Assembly: GCA_964372025.1 (NCBI GenBank) | Contig: CAYJPF010000057.1 | Span: forward strand, 1 to 17,549 | Origin: CAYJBP01 sp964372025 | GTDB taxonomy: Bacteria > Bacillota > Dehalobacteriia > UBA4068 | Direction: 5' to 3' | Length of the DNA: 17,549 nucleotides | In this document: piece by piece, positions 15,347 to 17,549 of the stretch | How positions within the stretch are numbered: the first letter of the stretch is position 1 | Layout of the letters: the number at the start of each line of letters is the position of its first letter | The notes under the pieces: generated by a model | What the model saw: only the letters and a program-made list of their open reading frames with translations | Told to the model about the DNA's origin: nothing | Databases searched by the model: none | Position numbers and translations under genes: made by a program

Positions 15347-17254
15347 ATGACAATTATCACCGCTTCAAATTTGGCTAAAGGCTTTGATGGCAATAGTTTA
15401 TTTGCTAATCTTAGCTTTAAAATCGAAGCCAAGGCCAAAATTGGCTTAACCGGGATTAACGGTTCGGGCAAAACCACTTTATTTAGGATTTTAACCGGCG
15501 AGATGAAGGCCGATAGCGGCAGTATTCATTATGATCGTCATTTAAAAATCGGCTATATGGAGCAGCAAATTGCCAATGCCGATTTAACTTTAATCCAAGC
15601 GGTAGGCCAGGTATTTGCCCCACTTAAAGCCCTAGAAGAACAAATCAATCAAATAAATAGCCAGCTAGAGCAGCAAACAACCCCTTCTTTATTAAATAAG
15701 CAGCATACTTTAAGGGAGGAATTTGCCGCCAAAGGTGGTTATACTTATCAAAGCCGCTTAAGGGCATCCTTAAGGGGCTTAGGTTTTAGTGAAGAGGAAA
15801 TTGATTTACCGCTTAGCGCTTTAAGCGGCGGCCAAAGAAGCAAGGCCCTGCTGGCCAGAGCCTTATTAACCGAAGCCGATATTTTGCTTTTAGACGAACC
15901 GACCAATCACCTGGATATCGAGGCTATGGAGTGGCTGGAAAATTATTTGGCGGCCTATAGCGGGGCCTTGATTATCATATCCCATGACCGTTATTTTTTG
16001 GACAAATTAACCACCACCACCTGGGAGATGACTTTTGGTCAATTATACGAATATCGTGGCAATTATAGCCAGGCGCAGCAAAAAAAGCAAGCGCGCGAGG
16101 ATAGTTTAAAGCATCGCCAGGATCAGGCTAAAAAAGAGGCCAAGCGCATCGAGGAGATGATAGCCCAACAAAAGCGCTTTAACCAGGCGCGCAATTATCG
16201 TACTATTGCCCATAAGCAAAAATCGCTTAATCGGGTAGAGGCCGAGATTGAGCAATTAAATCCGCTGGCGGCCGAGGCTAAGCTTAGTTTTAAGTTTAAT
16301 GCGCCGCCGCCGGGCGGCAATGATATTTGGCAGCTTTTTGATATTAGCAAAAGTTTTGGCGAGCGTAAATTATTTAGCGATATTAATTTGCATATTAATA
16401 AAGGCGAGCGTATTTTTTTGCTGGGCGGTAATGGCTGTGGCAAAACCACTTTGCTTAAGATAATTTTGGGGCAAATCATAGCCGATAGCGGCTATATTAA
16501 GCAGGGCATTAATATTATCCCCGGTTATTTCGATCAATTAGCCAGCGGCCTAAACCCGGCCAATACCATCTTGGAGGAGATGTTTGATAGTTATCCTTTG
16601 CTAAGCCAAAGCCAAATTCGCAGTGCCTTGGGGCGTTTTTTATTCAAAGGCGATGATGTATTTAAGCCGATTTCTGCTCTTAGCGGTGGCGAGAAGGCGC
16701 GTTTAACCTTATTAAAGTTGATGTTACGCCAGGCCAATTTTTTGATCTTGGACGAGCCGACCAATCATTTGGATTTGGCTTCTAAAGAGGCGATAGAGCA
16801 GGCTTTGCTTGATTATCCGGGCACAATGTTGATTGTATCGCATGATCGTTATTTGATTAATCGTTTGGCAACAAAGATATATGTATTGGCGGCTGATGGT
16901 TTAAGCAGTTATTGGGGCAATTATGATAATTATTTGGCGAAGATGGAGCAGCTTAAAGCGATAAACAGCCCGCCGCCGGCAATAAAAAAAGCCGCCCCTA
17001 AAGGCGACTATGCCTTGCGCAAGGAGGCGCAAAGCCAATTACGCAAGGCCAAGCATAATTTGGAGAAGAAGGAGGCGGCTTGTGCTTTATGCGAGCAGGA
17101 GTTGGCAGCGGTGGATTTAGCTATTGAGCAGGCAGCTACTGATTATCAGCAATTGGCGATTTTAGCACCGAAGCGTGAGGAAATTCAGATGAGATTGGAG
17201 CAATGTTTTGCTGAATGGGAGCAAGCGGAAGTGGAGCTAGATCAACTTAGTTAG
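15347..17254 (+). CDS. ABC-F family ATPase (YdiF/Uup-like translation factor)
   Basis: The 635-residue soluble protein has two ABC domains and no membrane segment. The first contains Walker A GINGSGKTT (36-44), signature LSGGQRSKALLARALL and LLLDEPTNHLD; the second GGNGCGKTT, LSGGEKARLTLLKLML and LILDEPTNHLD. A charged helical linker between them (rich in Lys, Arg, Gln and Glu) corresponds to the P-site tRNA-interaction motif, and a C-terminal coiled coil (about residues 560-635) is present. ABC-F proteins act on the ribosome, relieving stalls or giving antibiotic protection. The general form suggests a housekeeping YdiF/Uup-type member rather than a short resistance type, but this cannot be settled from motifs. 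CGGAG lies five bases before the ATG, and the gene is probably co-transcribed with pyrF. Leucine codon choice drifts from mainly TTA early to mainly TTG in the last third. Confidence 0.94.
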   Translation: MTIITASNLAKGFDGNSLFANLSFKIEAKAKIGLTGINGSGKTTLFRILTGEMKADSGSIHYDRHLKIGYMEQQIANADLTLIQAVGQVFAPLKALEEQINQINSQLEQQTTPSLLNKQHTLREEFAAKGGYTYQSRLRASLRGLGFSEEEIDLPLSALSGGQRSKALLARALLTEADILLLDEPTNHLDIEAMEWLENYLAAYSGALIIISHDRYFLDKLTTTTWEMTFGQLYEYRGNYSQAQQKKQAREDSLKHRQDQAKKEAKRIEEMIAQQKRFNQARNYRTIAHKQKSLNRVEAEIEQLNPLAAEAKLSFKFNAPPPGGNDIWQLFDISKSFGERKLFSDINLHINKGERIFLLGGNGCGKTTLLKIILGQIIADSGYIKQGINIIPGYFDQLASGLNPANTILEEMFDSYPLLSQSQIRSALGRFLFKGDDVFKPISALSGGEKARLTLLKLMLRQANFLILDEPTNHLDLASKEAIEQALLDYPGTMLIVSHDRYLINRLATKIYVLAADGLSSYWGNYDNYLAKMEQLKAINSPPPAIKKAAPKGDYALRKEAQSQLRKAKHNLEKKEAACALCEQELAAVDLAIEQAATDYQQLAILAPKREEIQMRLEQCFAEWEQAEVELDQLS

Positions 17255-17549
17255 CAGGTTTTGTCAAGGTTTTTTCCTTGGATTGGGTTGATTTTATTTG
17301 TTTTGTGATGTTTGTTGTCTGTTGTTTGCTGTTGTTAGATGTTGTTCGCTTTGGGTTTAAGTTGCTTACATTTTTTGGCGGATAGTTTGTTTGGGTTGTG
17401 TTGCGTGCTTTGTTTGGTTTGCCTTTGATTTTGTTGCTTTTTGTTAGCTGGATTATAAGTTGCTTACATTTTTCGGCGGATATTTATTTTGGGCTGTATT
17501 TCGTGGGTTGTGGGTTTGGCTTGCCCTCGCCTACATTTGCTAGTTTATT
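17255..17549. other. non-coding, strongly G+T-biased tail
   Basis: No plausible coding region on either strand. In 17281-17520 a hand count gives 24 A and 20 C in 240 bases, so about 82 percent of the plus strand is G or T. A 5-bp hairpin CAAGG-TTTTTT-CCTTG (17265-17280) follows the ABC-F stop but lacks a proper T-tract. The rest holds the direct repeat listed separately. The region runs off the window edge. Confidence 0.7.
17358..17505 (+). repeat. imperfect direct repeat with 98-base spacing
   Basis: The 27-base cores at 17358-17384 and 17456-17482 differ at one base (both begin TAAGTTGCTTACATTTTT and end GGCGGATA). Similarity continues in diluted form for another 23 bases (17 of 23 matches), ending GCGTG and TCGTG. 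A third copy, if present, would start near 17554, beyond the window. Confidence 0.8.

Noticed and set aside
17265..17280. Rho-independent terminator after the ABC-F gene
   Set aside because: The 5-bp stem with an all-T loop is weak and is followed by GATTGGG rather than a T-run; it is only noted in the tail description.

Overview
The window looks like a chromosomal segment of a low-to-moderate GC Bacillota member, most likely class Clostridia. The evidence is a near-canonical CodY, a RelA/SpoT - D-aminoacyl-tRNA deacylase - metallo-hydrolase gene order known from this group, an S-layer homology (SLH) surface protein, a Firmicute-style adaptor/ATPase/FtsX exporter, a 6S RNA, and purine-rich Shine-Dalgarno sequences throughout. 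The run of 100 N flanked by identical 55-base ends suggests a draft or metagenome assembly. I cannot name a genus.

Layout. From 92 to 14156 every gene lies on the minus strand. In transcription order they are: a membrane-fusion/adaptor protein, its ABC ATPase, an FtsX-type permease and an SLH protein (14156 to 8585, one likely operon); codY (8448 to 7657) with a hairpin after it; relA, dtd and an MBL-fold hydrolase (7569 to 4237, closely packed); a 162-bp imperfect inverted-repeat element (4078-4239); and a DEAD-box RNA helicase (interrupted only by the assembly gap), a YibE/F membrane protein overlapping its end, and a Tim44-like zinc-ribbon membrane protein. From 14340 onward the direction flips: a strong extended -10 promoter drives a 6S RNA, followed without an obvious terminator by pyrF and an ABC-F ATPase. 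The last 295 bases contain no gene and are strikingly G+T-rich, with an imperfect direct repeat.

How the genes fit together. CodY (GTP and branched-chain amino acid sensor), RelA (consumes GTP/GDP to make (p)ppGpp), 6S RNA (inhibits RNA polymerase holoenzyme), a ribosome-linked ABC-F protein, Dtd and an RNA helicase make this a cluster of genes for growth-rate control and translation quality. The exporter plus SLH protein is a separate cell-envelope module.

Most worth following up: (1) the inverted-repeat element between the MBL hydrolase and the helicase, where all ten transition differences between the arms keep G-U pairing in the plus-strand RNA only, and whose edge supplies the hydrolase stop codon; (2) the 6S RNA-pyrF arrangement; (3) the codY-relA adjacency with a candidate CodY box upstream of codY; (4) the G/T-rich tail and the matching codon drift in the 3' part of the ABC-F gene. 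I see no CRISPR array, phage, transposase or defence system.
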